DNA of 59,056 bases from assembly GCA_029289095.1 (NCBI GenBank), contig JARFUG010000012.1, forward strand, positions 1 through 59,056. Direction: 5' to 3'. Under the pieces are notes generated by a model. That model worked only from the letters and a program-made list of their open reading frames with translations. It searched no databases and had not been told where the DNA came from. Source of the DNA: Desulfuromonadales bacterium. GTDB lineage: Bacteria > Desulfobacterota > Desulfuromonadia > Desulfuromonadales > JACZKF01. Each line of letters starts with the position of its first letter. The first letter of the stretch is position 1. The translations under genes were made by a program, and so were the position numbers. Shown here in pieces: positions 1 through 7,589 of this stretch.

Positions 1-2
1 AC

Positions 3-36
3 ATCTGGGACAGCCCCCGATGGGGCCGGGGACAGT
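3..36. repeat. GGGAC...GTCCC imperfect hairpin
   Basis: A G/C-rich imperfect inverted repeat at the window edge. GGGAC is matched by a distal GTCCC, with an internal GCCCC-CGAT-GGGGC stem. It lies upstream of the first gene and has no T-run after it, so it may be a dispersed intergenic repeat or the end of an upstream transcript. Function cannot be assigned. Confidence 0.4.
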
Positions 37-139
37 CCCGAGTTTACTCCATAGCGGTAGCAAGAAGGGCTTAAACTAGCGCCATTCGGATGTGGCCCTG
101 TAATTGCAACAGCGGACTCGAACCCCGAGGCGAAATCCG

Positions 140-2017
140 ATGCGCGACACCTCCGACACACTCTGGCTGATTGTTGAGCCGGCGCCGAGTTCCGAGCCGC
201 GGGTGGAGGAAATTCTCCCCCACCTGGAACGGCTCGGCGTCGACCCCTTCAACGCCCGGCAGCGTCTCATCGGACGGGGGCCGGCTCTTCTGGCGCGTGG
301 CAAGCGCTCCGCCCTTGAGAAAATTGTCGGACTGCTCAACGAGCACCGCTTCGTCAACTGGGTCGTGCACCCACCCCCGTCGCGCTTCGACCCCCATCGC
401 CTCTCGGGCCTGGAGATCTCTTCGGGGACGATCATCTTCGCCTGCGCCGGCAAAAGCATCGTCTTTCCTCGAGGGGGGCGCGTTCTGGCAATCCTGGCCG
501 ACCTGTCCGGGGAAGTCGTCGAGAAAAATCTCACCCGCCTTCTCAGGCAGAACGCCTATCGGGGCGCCGGCCAGATCGCCCATTTCTCCGACCAGGAACT
601 GCAGGAGGCGATCCTGCGCGCCTCTCCCGTTCTCGATCTCTACCGCCTCTCACAGGATGGGGAAGTGGAGGTGGCGGTGCGCGCCTTCCCCGGAAGGTTC
701 GACCCGCGCGGCCTCGGCGAGAAGGCGACCTACAGCTCGGCGGGAAATCTGCGGGCTCTGCTCGAGACGGTCCGGGAGCACGCCGGGCAGTTCGTCCTTC
801 GCACCGATTTCGGCGCGGCGGCGCTCCCCGGATGTCAGCCGAAACGCGAACGGGGCGGGGAGGCCGACGCACAGCGGCACAATCTGGCTGCCCTCAGCCG
901 CTTCGGCTGGCTCATGGCGGACCTTCAGGGGACGCCGCGCTCAGTCGAACCGCCGGTGCCAACCCCCTCTCCGACCGCCTCTCTGCCCCTCGTCGGGGCG
1001 ATATCGGCCGGAGGAGTCGCCTCGGCGTCACACCCGGCTCCGATGTCGGCTCCCCCGGCGGACCCTCTCCCCCTGCCTCCACCTCGCCGGGAGGGCGAGG
1101 AGCTTGCCAGGTCGTGGCTATGCTGGAGTTCTGCGGCCTTTGTCGCCACGACGGCCTTCCCCTTTTTTATTTTCGATACCGCTTTTCTCGAATACGGCGT
1201 CTACACCGGAGCGATTCCGGGCCTCTTCTCGGTCCTGCTGCTCCTGTCCGGTTTTCAATTTCTGCGCTGGAAGCGCCTGATCGAGGACACCCCCACGAGC
1301 CGGGTGCGTTCTCTGGCGATGGGCGTCGTGGAGGTCCATGGGCGAGCGGTGCGAAGCTACGCCCTCGTCTCTCCGATGACGCACATGGCCTGCGTCTGGT
1401 ACCGCCTGCGGCGCTACCGCCGTCATCGCAATGGTTGGAAGCTCACCAGCACCCTCAGCAGCGGAGCGGTCCCCTTTCTCCTCGACGACGGCACCGGACG
1501 CGTGAGGATCGACCCGCGAAAAGCTTTTGTTCGCGGAGGCATTCGGCAGGAAGGGGGAGGGACTCTCGCCCGCTCGGACGAGAAGTGGGTGGAAGAGCTC
1601 ATCTACGAGGGGACCTCGCTCTACGTCCTTGGATACGCGCGCCCGGCGCCCCGCGGCCCTTCGCTGAGAGAGCGCACGGCCGAAGCGCTGCGGGCTCTGA
1701 AGAGGGATCCTGAAGCGATACGCAAGTACGATCTGAACGGAGACGGCGAGATCTGCGCCGACGAATGGGAGGCGGCGCGGGCCGACGTGGAGGCGCAGGT
1801 CCTTCGGGCCAAGCTCGAGGAAGCCGCTAAAGGGCGGCAGGAAGATCTCATCGTTATCGGCAAGGCGGGGTCGACCCCCTTCATCATCGCCGGCGCCGAG
1901 TGCGAAGCCCGCCTTGCCCGCAGTTACGGACTGGCCGTCCCCCCCCTTATCGGCGGGGGGATCGCCATGGCGGCCGTCTCGGCGGCCCTTCTGCTCCGGA
2001 CATTCGGGATTTTATGA
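140..2017 (+). CDS. GIDE-domain membrane protein with EF-hand loop
   Basis: A 625-aa protein. The chosen ATG has a GAGG motif 9 nt upstream; an in-frame TTG at 104 is possible. Residues 1 to about 270 match no domain I recognise, and a Pro-rich linker follows. Two hydrophobic segments (around 340-390) precede a region resembling the GIDE/MUL1 domain (TPTSRVRSLAMGVVEVHGRA, later DGTGRVRIDP). Near residue 540 the loop DLNGDGEICADE is a canonical 12-residue EF-hand pattern (D1, N3, D5, E12). A last hydrophobic helix closes the protein. The next gene encodes LemA, a frequent partner of GIDE-domain proteins, which suggests a shared envelope role. The biochemical activity is unknown. Confidence 0.7.
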   Translation: MRDTSDTLWLIVEPAPSSEPRVEEILPHLERLGVDPFNARQRLIGRGPALLARGKRSALEKIVGLLNEHRFVNWVVHPPPSRFDPHRLSGLEISSGTIIFACAGKSIVFPRGGRVLAILADLSGEVVEKNLTRLLRQNAYRGAGQIAHFSDQELQEAILRASPVLDLYRLSQDGEVEVAVRAFPGRFDPRGLGEKATYSSAGNLRALLETVREHAGQFVLRTDFGAAALPGCQPKRERGGEADAQRHNLAALSRFGWLMADLQGTPRSVEPPVPTPSPTASLPLVGAISAGGVASASHPAPMSAPPADPLPLPPPRREGEELARSWLCWSSAAFVATTAFPFFIFDTAFLEYGVYTGAIPGLFSVLLLLSGFQFLRWKRLIEDTPTSRVRSLAMGVVEVHGRAVRSYALVSPMTHMACVWYRLRRYRRHRNGWKLTSTLSSGAVPFLLDDGTGRVRIDPRKAFVRGGIRQEGGGTLARSDEKWVEELIYEGTSLYVLGYARPAPRGPSLRERTAEALRALKRDPEAIRKYDLNGDGEICADEWEAARADVEAQVLRAKLEEAAKGRQEDLIVIGKAGSTPFIIAGAECEARLARSYGLAVPPLIGGGIAMAAVSAALLLRTFGIL

Positions 2018-2050
2018 AACCTTTTTTGATGCATTCGCAAAAAGCCTTTG

Positions 2051-2128
2051 ACCACCAAGACACCAAGGGCGCCAAGAAAATCTCTTTAGGAATCAAAAAG
2101 GTTCTCTGTGTCTTGGAGTCTTGGTGGT
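2051..2128. repeat. 17-bp inverted repeat (ACCACCAAGAC family)
   Basis: Arms at 2051-2067 and 2112-2128 are complementary at 16 of 17 positions and are separated by 44 nt. The left arm has a CCAAG core repeated every 9 nt or so. It sits between the GIDE gene and lemA, and no T-run follows. Similar CACCAAGACACCAAG strings recur in environmental genomes, so this looks like a REP-type element and not a gene. Confidence 0.6.
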
Positions 2129-2174
2129 AGATTTTGATTTTCTGCGTGACCATCTTTTTTGAGGAGATGAAACA

Positions 2175-2741
2175 ATGACCGGCTGGATCATCCTTTTCGC
2201 CTTCGTACTCACTCTGGCGGCCCTGGGCGCCTATATCGTCATGATCTACAACGGCTTCGTGCAGATGCGAAACGACGTCGACAAGTCGTGGAGCAACATC
2301 GACGTTCTGCTCAAACAGCGCTTCGACGAGATCCCAAAGCTCGTCAAGGTCTGCGAAGGGTACATGCAGCATGAGCGAAAGACGCTCGAGGCGGTCATCC
2401 AGGCCCGCTCGCAGGTCTCTTCGGCCCGAACCGAGAAGGATAAGCTGCAGGCCCAGAACTTCCTCACCGAGACGCTGCGCTCGCTCTTCGCCGTCAGCGA
2501 GAACTACCCCGAGCTCAAGGCCGACTCCCTCTTCCGACAGCTTGCAAACCGCATCTCCTCGCTGGAGGATCAGATCGCCGACCGGCGCGAGCTCTTCAAC
2601 GACACCGTGAACCGCTACAACATCCGCCTCGACCAGTTCCCCGACCTTTTCGTCGCTCGCGCCTTCAACTTCACCGGCCGCACCCTCTGGCAGATCGACC
2701 CGGCGCACAGGCAGGATGTTCAGATTTCCTTCCAGCACTGA
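2175..2741 (+). CDS. lemA: LemA family protein
   Basis: A 188-aa protein with an N-terminal membrane segment (about residues 3-25), then the LemA signature: a coiled helical core containing NDVDKSWSNIDVLLKQRFDE and a C-terminal YNxxxxxFP-type stretch (NRYNIRLDQFPDLFVA). LemA proteins are membrane-anchored helical bundles with the bulk outside or in the periplasm; their function is poorly defined. A GAGGAG ribosome site lies just upstream. It follows the GIDE-domain gene with a 157-nt gap that holds an inverted repeat, and the two are probably functionally linked. Confidence 0.9.
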   Translation: MTGWIILFAFVLTLAALGAYIVMIYNGFVQMRNDVDKSWSNIDVLLKQRFDEIPKLVKVCEGYMQHERKTLEAVIQARSQVSSARTEKDKLQAQNFLTETLRSLFAVSENYPELKADSLFRQLANRISSLEDQIADRRELFNDTVNRYNIRLDQFPDLFVARAFNFTGRTLWQIDPAHRQDVQISFQH

Positions 2742-2761
2742 GGATTAGGCAGAGTCAGTAA

Positions 2762-2809
2762 CTGGTGACTGGTGACTGGATTAAAGTCCCGAGTCAGTCA
2801 CCAGTCACC
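2762..2809. repeat. Inverted heptamer repeat (GGTGACT family)
   Basis: Arms 2764-2778 and 2795-2809 are a perfect 15-bp inverted repeat with a 16-nt loop. Each arm is built of a 7-nt unit (GGTGACT and its complement). It lies between the convergent lemA and ykgJ ends. The right arm encodes the last residues and stop of ykgJ (GDW-stop). It may act as a bidirectional terminator, though no strong T-run is present. Confidence 0.75.
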
Positions 2810-3448
2810 GACCTTCTCAAAATCGATGAGAAGCGCCGTCGGGATGAAGGTGTCGAACTCGTTGCGGGGAGCGCCGAGAAGGTTTCCGGTAAACTGCTGG
2901 AAGAGGGCGAGCTCCCGTTCGAAGAGGCGCCGGAACTCCCAACGCAGCTCGGACAGGACAAGGGGGTCGGCGGTGGGGAAGTTGAGGGTGCAGAAATCGC
3001 TTTCAAAAACTTCCCCGCTGCCGTCGATGTGGGGAAGACCGTGCAGGCGGCACGTCATGGGGCGCGCTTCGTAAAGGAGGCAGCGCCCTTCATCGTTCAG
3101 AAGGACGCAAGGGAACTCCTGCGGCATCTGCATCCACTCGTCGTGCGGCAGGGCGTTCAGAAGATAGGGGGGACCGAATCCGCTCCACCTCGTCTGGAGT
3201 TCTTTGGCGATGCGATTCGCCTTGCGGGCCACTTCCTCGCGCCGCGGCTTCTCCAGTGAGCCGAAAGCGCTCCGGAGCAGAGCCGCATCGAGGAGGGTGA
3301 TGTCGAAGAGCCCGCGGCAGCAGCCGCTACACCCCGATGTGCAGGCGATCTGGCCAGGAACGGCGGCAAGACAGCGGACGAACCATGCGTCGACCTCTTC
3401 GAGAAGACGCCGATACTCCTGCACGATCTCTTGTGCCGGGAACCTCAT
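2798..3448 (-). CDS. YkgJ family cysteine-cluster protein
   Basis: A 216-aa protein of the YkgJ/CxxCxxCC family, thought to bind a metal or Fe-S centre. The N-terminal cluster CTSGCSGCC is followed by the second set CVLLNDEGRCLLYEARPMTC, which fits the usual family spacing. The ATG at 3448 overlaps the msrA stop (ATGA) and has GAGGAG 9 nt upstream. That makes it translationally coupled to msrA and favours it over the GTG codons 6-9 nt further up. The C-terminus and stop fall inside a heptamer repeat. Substrate or partner is unknown; coupling to msrA hints at a redox role. Confidence 0.85.
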   Translation of the reverse strand: MRFPAQEIVQEYRRLLEEVDAWFVRCLAAVPGQIACTSGCSGCCRGLFDITLLDAALLRSAFGSLEKPRREEVARKANRIAKELQTRWSGFGPPYLLNALPHDEWMQMPQEFPCVLLNDEGRCLLYEARPMTCRLHGLPHIDGSGEVFESDFCTLNFPTADPLVLSELRWEFRRLFERELALFQQFTGNLLGAPRNEFDTFIPTALLIDFEKVGDW

Positions 3449-4128
3449 GCCCACCACTCCTCGGCCGCCGCACGTTCGATGCGGCGGCGCAGGGTGCGCT
3501 TTAACTCCTCCGAAAGCCCCAGCCGAGGAAATTCGCGCTCCAGCGAAGCGACGGAGCCGTATCCCCCCAGGTAGCCGTTGACCCGGGCGACGGCGGTTGA
3601 ATCGGCAAGGGCGATCGGATCGGGATAGAACTTTTCGAACACGTGCATGATCGCGGGTTCGCGTCGCAGAAAATATTTCTGGTGGTAGTCCTCCGCCCGG
3701 GTGAAGGCGCTCAAGGGCTCGATGCCGGTGTACAGGGTGCGGCCGCGCCGGTCCTGTTCGCGCGACATCGATTCTGCGGCGATGCGCCCCTGTTCGTCAT
3801 CGTGGAAAAAGACGGCCGAGCGGTACTGCCTCGAAACGGCGGGGCGGCTCGGATCGTGGGCGACCCAGAACCACGAGAGGATCTGACCGAAGGAGATCCT
3901 CTCCGGATCGAAGTCGATCTGCAGCGTCTCGCTGTGATCGCCGATGGTGCGGTAGGTCGGAGCGGGGGTCGTGCCCCCGCAGTAGCCTACGCGGGTGCGG
4001 ATCACCCCGTCGAGACTCCCGAACCGGGAGTCGGGTTCCCAGAATCACCCGAGGGCCAGGGTCGCCGTTTCAATCCTGCGGGGAAGCTCTGTATCGATGG
4101 AGGGGGCGGGCGGGGACAAGATCGTCAT
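3445..4128 (-). CDS. msrA: Peptide methionine sulfoxide reductase MsrA, selenoprotein
   Basis: MsrA reduces methionine-S-sulfoxide in proteins. A naive ORF starts at a GTG (4005) and lacks the catalytic GCFWG motif. Reading from the ATG at 4128 (AGGAG 6 nt upstream) gives the missing N-terminus with one in-frame UGA at codon 28. The context is LALG-U-FWEPDSRF, so the UGA sits exactly where the catalytic Cys of GCFWG belongs. Downstream residues (TRVGYCGGT, then GDHSETLQIDFDP) are classic MsrA. A SECIS-like hairpin follows the UGA. With Sec the product is 227 aa. The only Cys is in GYCGG and no C-terminal resolving Cys is seen. A sequencing error or pseudogene is the alternative, but the motif position and hairpin argue for selenocysteine. 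Confidence 0.87.
4014..4047 (-). promoter_or_regulatory. UGA codon and SECIS-like hairpin in msrA
   Basis: On the minus strand the UGA is at 4047-4045. After 12 nt comes a perfect 7-bp stem, GACTCCC/GGGAGTC (4032-4026 and 4020-4014), closing the loop GGTTC. The apical loop starts 19 nt after the UGA, within the 16-37 nt range reported for bacterial SECIS elements. The loop begins with G, as expected for SelB recognition. Outside the stem a CCC/GGG pair with a bulge can extend it. Confidence 0.8.
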
Positions 4129-4204
4129 GGAGTTCTCCTTTTGCTGATCTCCATCATAAACCACCCGCTTCCTGAAAGTCCAAAGCCGCAGCGTTTTTCC
4201 GACC

Positions 4205-5410
4205 CTATCTTCGTTTTCCCTTTTTCGGTTTCCCTGCCTTCAGCAGATCGCCGAGGGTCCCCATCCCCTTGGGCTCTTCGGAGGCCTTGCGGCGGAATTC
4301 CTCCATCGCTCTGCGCTCCTGGTCCTGCGCCCTGGCGGCTTCGGCAGGCACGAGGGAAATCCGGCGCGCCTCGCGATCGACGCTCTCGACCCGCACCTCC
4401 AGGAGATCTCCTTCGCTGCACGCTTCTTTCGGATGATTAATGCGCTTTCCGCCGCCGAGCCTGGAGATGTGCACCAGACCGTCGATGCCGGGTTCCAGCT
4501 CGACGAAGGCGCCGAAGGGCGCCAGGCGCACCACTTTTCCACCATGGATCGAGCCTTCAGGGTACTTGCCGGGGACCTGAAGCCAGGGGTCGGCGGAGGC
4601 CTCGCGCAGGCTGAAGGAAAAGCGGTTGTTCTCCCAGTCGAGGGACTTGACGACGACCTCCACTTCCTGACCGGGTGTAAGGGCATCGCGAATATCGTCG
4701 GTACGCCCCCATCCGACTTCCGAGACGGGGACGAGCCCCTCGATCCCGCCCACCTCGACGAAGGCGCCGAACTTCTGCAGCGACGTCACCACCCCGCGCA
4801 CCGTCATCCCTTCGGTGAGGCGCTCGCGTAGCTCCTCGCGCTTTTTCTGCCGCTCCTCCTCGAGGAGCGCCCTGTGGGAGAGGACGATATTGCGCCCCTC
4901 TTCCGCATACCGGGTGATGCGGAAGGAGAGGGTGCGCCCGAGATACTCCTCGGGGCTCTCCACGCGACGAAGGCCCATCTGGGAGTAGGGGCAGAAAGCG
5001 CGGGCGGCTCCGGCCACCTTGACCTCATACCCTCCCTTGACCTCCTTGACGACCGTCCCCTCGACGGGAATGCCGGTGCGAGAGGCCTCCTCGAGCTGCG
5101 CCGCGCCGCTGCCGGCGGCGCCGAGCCGTGTGGTGAAACGCTTCTCCCCTCCTCGTGAGGAGACGAAATACGCTTCGATCTCCTCGCCTTCGCTCACCGT
5201 CAGGTTCCCCTCGGGATCGAAGAGCTCTCTCTTGTCGAGCACCCCTTCCCCCTTCTGCCCGATATCGAGAAAGACCCAGTCCGCACTGATCTTCAGAACC
5301 GCGGCCTTCACCTTCTGTCCGCGCACCAGAGGCACGGACCCGCCCAGACTCTGTTCCAACAGATCGGCAAAACTCTCTTCGCCGCTCTCGTCGAATTCCT
5401 TCTCGTCCAT
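4205..5410 (-). CDS. S1 RNA-binding domain protein (four S1 repeats)
   Basis: A 401-aa protein with an acidic N-terminus and four S1-type OB folds at about residues 30-95, 112-175, 200-270 and 285-355. The third and fourth are textbook S1 (GVVTSLQKFGAFVEVGGIEG; KVVRLAPFGAFVELEPGIDG). The C-terminal tail is Lys-rich (GKPKKGKRR). It is shorter than ribosomal protein S1 (about 550 aa, six repeats) and has an altered first repeat, so it is more likely an S1-like accessory RNA-binding protein than rpsA itself. It lies upstream of msrA on the same strand with a 76-nt gap. Confidence 0.85.
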   Translation of the reverse strand: MDEKEFDESGEESFADLLEQSLGGSVPLVRGQKVKAAVLKISADWVFLDIGQKGEGVLDKRELFDPEGNLTVSEGEEIEAYFVSSRGGEKRFTTRLGAAGSGAAQLEEASRTGIPVEGTVVKEVKGGYEVKVAGAARAFCPYSQMGLRRVESPEEYLGRTLSFRITRYAEEGRNIVLSHRALLEEERQKKREELRERLTEGMTVRGVVTSLQKFGAFVEVGGIEGLVPVSEVGWGRTDDIRDALTPGQEVEVVVKSLDWENNRFSFSLREASADPWLQVPGKYPEGSIHGGKVVRLAPFGAFVELEPGIDGLVHISRLGGGKRINHPKEACSEGDLLEVRVESVDREARRISLVPAEAARAQDQERRAMEEFRRKASEEPKGMGTLGDLLKAGKPKKGKRR

Positions 5411-5485
5411 CGTCGCACTCTCTTCCCGTCAAAAATTTCGGATCTCTGGGGGCAAGTCTAAAGGGAGTTTCCCCCTTGCGCAAGA

Positions 5486-5519
5486 GAATCTACCGCGAAG
5501 TGGAATCTACCGCGAAGTG
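5486..5519. repeat. Perfect 17-nt tandem duplication
   Basis: Two exact adjacent copies of GAATCTACCGCGAAGTG in the non-coding stretch upstream of the S1-domain gene. It looks like a recent slippage or duplication event. No function is apparent. Confidence 0.8.
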
Positions 5520-5538
5520 GGCTGAAGCCGGACCCGCC

Positions 5539-5631
5539 TCAAGCGGCGCGCGAGGACATCACGATGATCATCATGCAGGCCGAATAGCTCAGAAAGACGA
5601 TAGCAACCAACAGGGTGATGAACTTGGTCAT
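5539..5631 (-). CDS. Predicted 30-aa single-span membrane peptide
   Basis: A short ORF with a good ribosome site (AAAGGAA before ATG). It has a basic/polar start (MTKF), a hydrophobic run of about 20 residues (ITLLVAIVFLSYSACMMIIV) and a short MSSRAA tail. This resembles small one-helix membrane proteins. I do not recognise the family. It lies upstream of the S1-domain gene on the same strand, 128 nt away. Conservation in relatives would decide whether it is real. Confidence 0.5.
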   Translation of the reverse strand: MTKFITLLVAIVFLSYSACMMIIVMSSRAA

Positions 5632-6207
5632 TTGGAGTTCCTTTCACGTTTGATTCATTGGCAGAATGCCCGGAGCCGGGTGTCCACCTTGAAAGTGTCG
5701 GGCCGACCGGCCTGCCAAACCGAAGACGAGAAAGCAAAAAGGCTGCCACAGGCGTAGCTCATGAAGAACGTCTCCTCTTGTCGTCGCCGCCGGCTGAAGG
5801 GCAGGACAACTCGCACGCGCTTCTCTTGCCTGCCACAAAATTCCTTTGATTTTACGGTATTTTGCACCAAAGTTGATGTCGCAGAAGCGACACGCTGCGA
5901 TGTAAAATCGCCACAGGGGAAGAGTCTATGAAAAGATGGGTTTTTCTCCTGAGAGAGAAACTGATCGAAAGACATGGTTTGATAGCGCAAGTGTTCGAAA
6001 ATCTCGCAAATTTTTTTTCTTTTTTTTTCGTCCTCCAATCTCCGGGAAATTACGGCCTTTCCCATCCTTCGAGACGCATATCAAACATTTTTTTACAAAT
6101 CTGGGAGGATTGACACTATGGTTCTTTGGTCTTACCTTTCACACTAAGTGAGAACATCCGGTGTTCTCGATGGGAAAACCGCAGGGGGAATGGAAGGGAG
6201 GTACGAC
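5632..6207. other. Gene-poor stretch, 576 bp
   Basis: There is no convincing long gene. On the minus strand, 5655-5762 could encode a 35-aa peptide (MSYACGSLFAFSS...) preceded by AGGAGA, at low confidence. A perfect hairpin TGTCGC-AGAA-GCGACA lies at 5877-5892. Poly-T tracts lie around 6009-6027. A second palindrome lies at 6150-6168. The base composition is more AT-rich than the flanks. It may carry promoters for the flanking small genes, but none can be pinned down. Confidence 0.5.
6150..6168. promoter_or_regulatory. Perfect palindrome GAGAACA-N5-TGTTCTC
   Basis: The 7-bp arms are perfectly complementary around the loop TCCGG, 40 bp before the 71-aa ORF. No T-run follows, so an operator or RNA hairpin is likelier than a terminator. 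The binding factor is unknown. Confidence 0.5.
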
Positions 6208-6423
6208 ATGGAAATTCGGCCATTGAAGAGGCTGGGAAACGGGCTCAAGCGCGCCTTTCTTGCTGACATGCACCGCATGGCATCCGGATGGGCTCCGGAA
6301 GGACTCGTTTTCGACCGCCCGAAGAGTCCGCCTCCTGAATCCACGCTGAAATTCTCGTGGCGCTCACGCCAGAGACTTGGATGGATGGGTTTTCTGACCC
6401 GCATCGGACCGATCAGGCACTGA
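6208..6423 (+). CDS. Hypothetical 71-aa basic protein
   Basis: The ATG at 6208 has AGGGAGG 6 nt upstream, a strong ribosome site, and is preferred over the upstream in-frame ATG codons at 6148 and 6190. The product is rich in Arg, Lys and Trp (MEIRPLKRLGNGLKRAFL...), with no membrane segment and no recognisable motif. It ends 67 nt before the DUF1848 gene. It stands alone in a gene-poor region. Confidence 0.5.
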   Translation: MEIRPLKRLGNGLKRAFLADMHRMASGWAPEGLVFDRPKSPPPESTLKFSWRSRQRLGWMGFLTRIGPIRH

Positions 6424-6490
6424 GAGGAAATCGCACCCGAGAAGCCCGGAACCTTTACCGCCGCACACCACTCGGGTTAAGATGTCCGCC

Positions 6491-7426
6491 ATGCACGTGA
6501 TTTCAGCGAGCCGGCGCACCGACATCCCCGCCTTCTACACCCCCTGGCTTCTGCGGCGTCTCGAGGCCGGGCATGTGCGGGTTCCCAACCCCTTCAACCT
6601 CCGGCAGGTAACGACCGTCGATCTGAGAGCGCACAAGGTCGCCTGCCTCGTCTTCTGGACCAAAGACCCCCGCCCGCTCCTTCCTCACCTCACATGGATG
6701 GAGCGGAGCGGGCACCGCTTCATCTTCCACGTCAGCCTGACCGGACTCCCCCCGTCGCTGCAGCCCCATGTCCCCCCTGCAGCCGCTATCGTCGAGGCGA
6801 TCGCAGAGCTCTCCCGCCGCATCGGCGCCCTCCGTGTCGTCTGGCGCTTCGACCCCATCCTTCTGTCGAGTCTTACCCCTGAGGATCGCGTGCTTCGAAC
6901 CTTCGCGGCCCTCGCGGAGGTGCTCGAAGGACGGGTCGCTCACGTCGCCATCAGCTTCGCCCGCTACTACCGCCAGGTCCGTACGCGTCTGCGCCGCGCC
7001 CATCCCGACGCCGAATTTCTCGACCTCGAGGGGCTTGCCGCCTGCGACAGTCATGCCCGCATCGGAGCGCTGACGACAGCCCTTTGCGAAACGGCCGCAT
7101 CGCGAGGAATGTCGCTCTTCTCCTGCGCCGAACCTCTCGATCTCTCCCCCTACGGAGTGCGCCCCTCCGCCTGCATCGATCCCGGGCGCCTGAACTCCCT
7201 CTTCGGCCTTCCCCTCAGCACCCGCAAGGATCCAGGCCAGAGGCCCGAGTGCCGCTGCATGCGCAGCATCGACATCGGCATCTACGGCACCTGTCCCCAT
7301 CGCTGCCTCTATTGCTACGCGCGGACCGACGCGGCGCTGGCCCGCGGGGAGCGTCACGATCCCTGCGCCTCTCGTCTTCTCGGGGACGATTGCGATGAAG
7401 CCGGGACACAGCCGCGCCTTTTCTGA
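6491..7426 (+). CDS. DUF1848 family protein with C-terminal Fe-S cysteine motif
   Basis: A 311-aa protein. The start giving MHVISASRRTDIPAFY is chosen because it matches the conserved family beginning; an ATG 9 nt earlier is also in frame. Family hallmarks are FWTKDPRPLLPHL, FHVSLTG and the RFDPI strand. Near the end is the cluster CRCMRSIDIGIYGTCPHRCLYCYA, that is CxC followed by a CxxxCxxC. This resembles a radical-SAM-type Fe-S site but lies at the C-terminus. The biological function of DUF1848 is not established. Confidence 0.8.
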   Translation: MHVISASRRTDIPAFYTPWLLRRLEAGHVRVPNPFNLRQVTTVDLRAHKVACLVFWTKDPRPLLPHLTWMERSGHRFIFHVSLTGLPPSLQPHVPPAAAIVEAIAELSRRIGALRVVWRFDPILLSSLTPEDRVLRTFAALAEVLEGRVAHVAISFARYYRQVRTRLRRAHPDAEFLDLEGLAACDSHARIGALTTALCETAASRGMSLFSCAEPLDLSPYGVRPSACIDPGRLNSLFGLPLSTRKDPGQRPECRCMRSIDIGIYGTCPHRCLYCYARTDAALARGERHDPCASRLLGDDCDEAGTQPRLF

Positions 7427-7589
7427 TCGCGGGACTTCGATTCCACTTGTAATTTTCCTGACGAAACTGCAAGATTTTTCGGAAGAAATCCGATTCAGCG
7501 GTTCTGAGAACAGCTTTTACCGGAGCTTTTTCCGCAAAAATTTCCCCTGACTGCGTCCAGGTTCGTCCCTATTTCAATGGAGGCCGCCT

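Noticed and set aside
3445-4005. MsrA as a truncated pseudogene from GTG 4005
   Set aside because: Only one stop interrupts the N-terminus, exactly at the catalytic codon, and a SECIS-like hairpin follows. A selenoprotein explains everything without damage.
5655-6065. 136-codon minus-strand ORF
   Set aside because: The upstream part is low complexity with poly-Lys/Phe from T-tracts. Only the last 35 codons have a ribosome site, so the full ORF is not supported.
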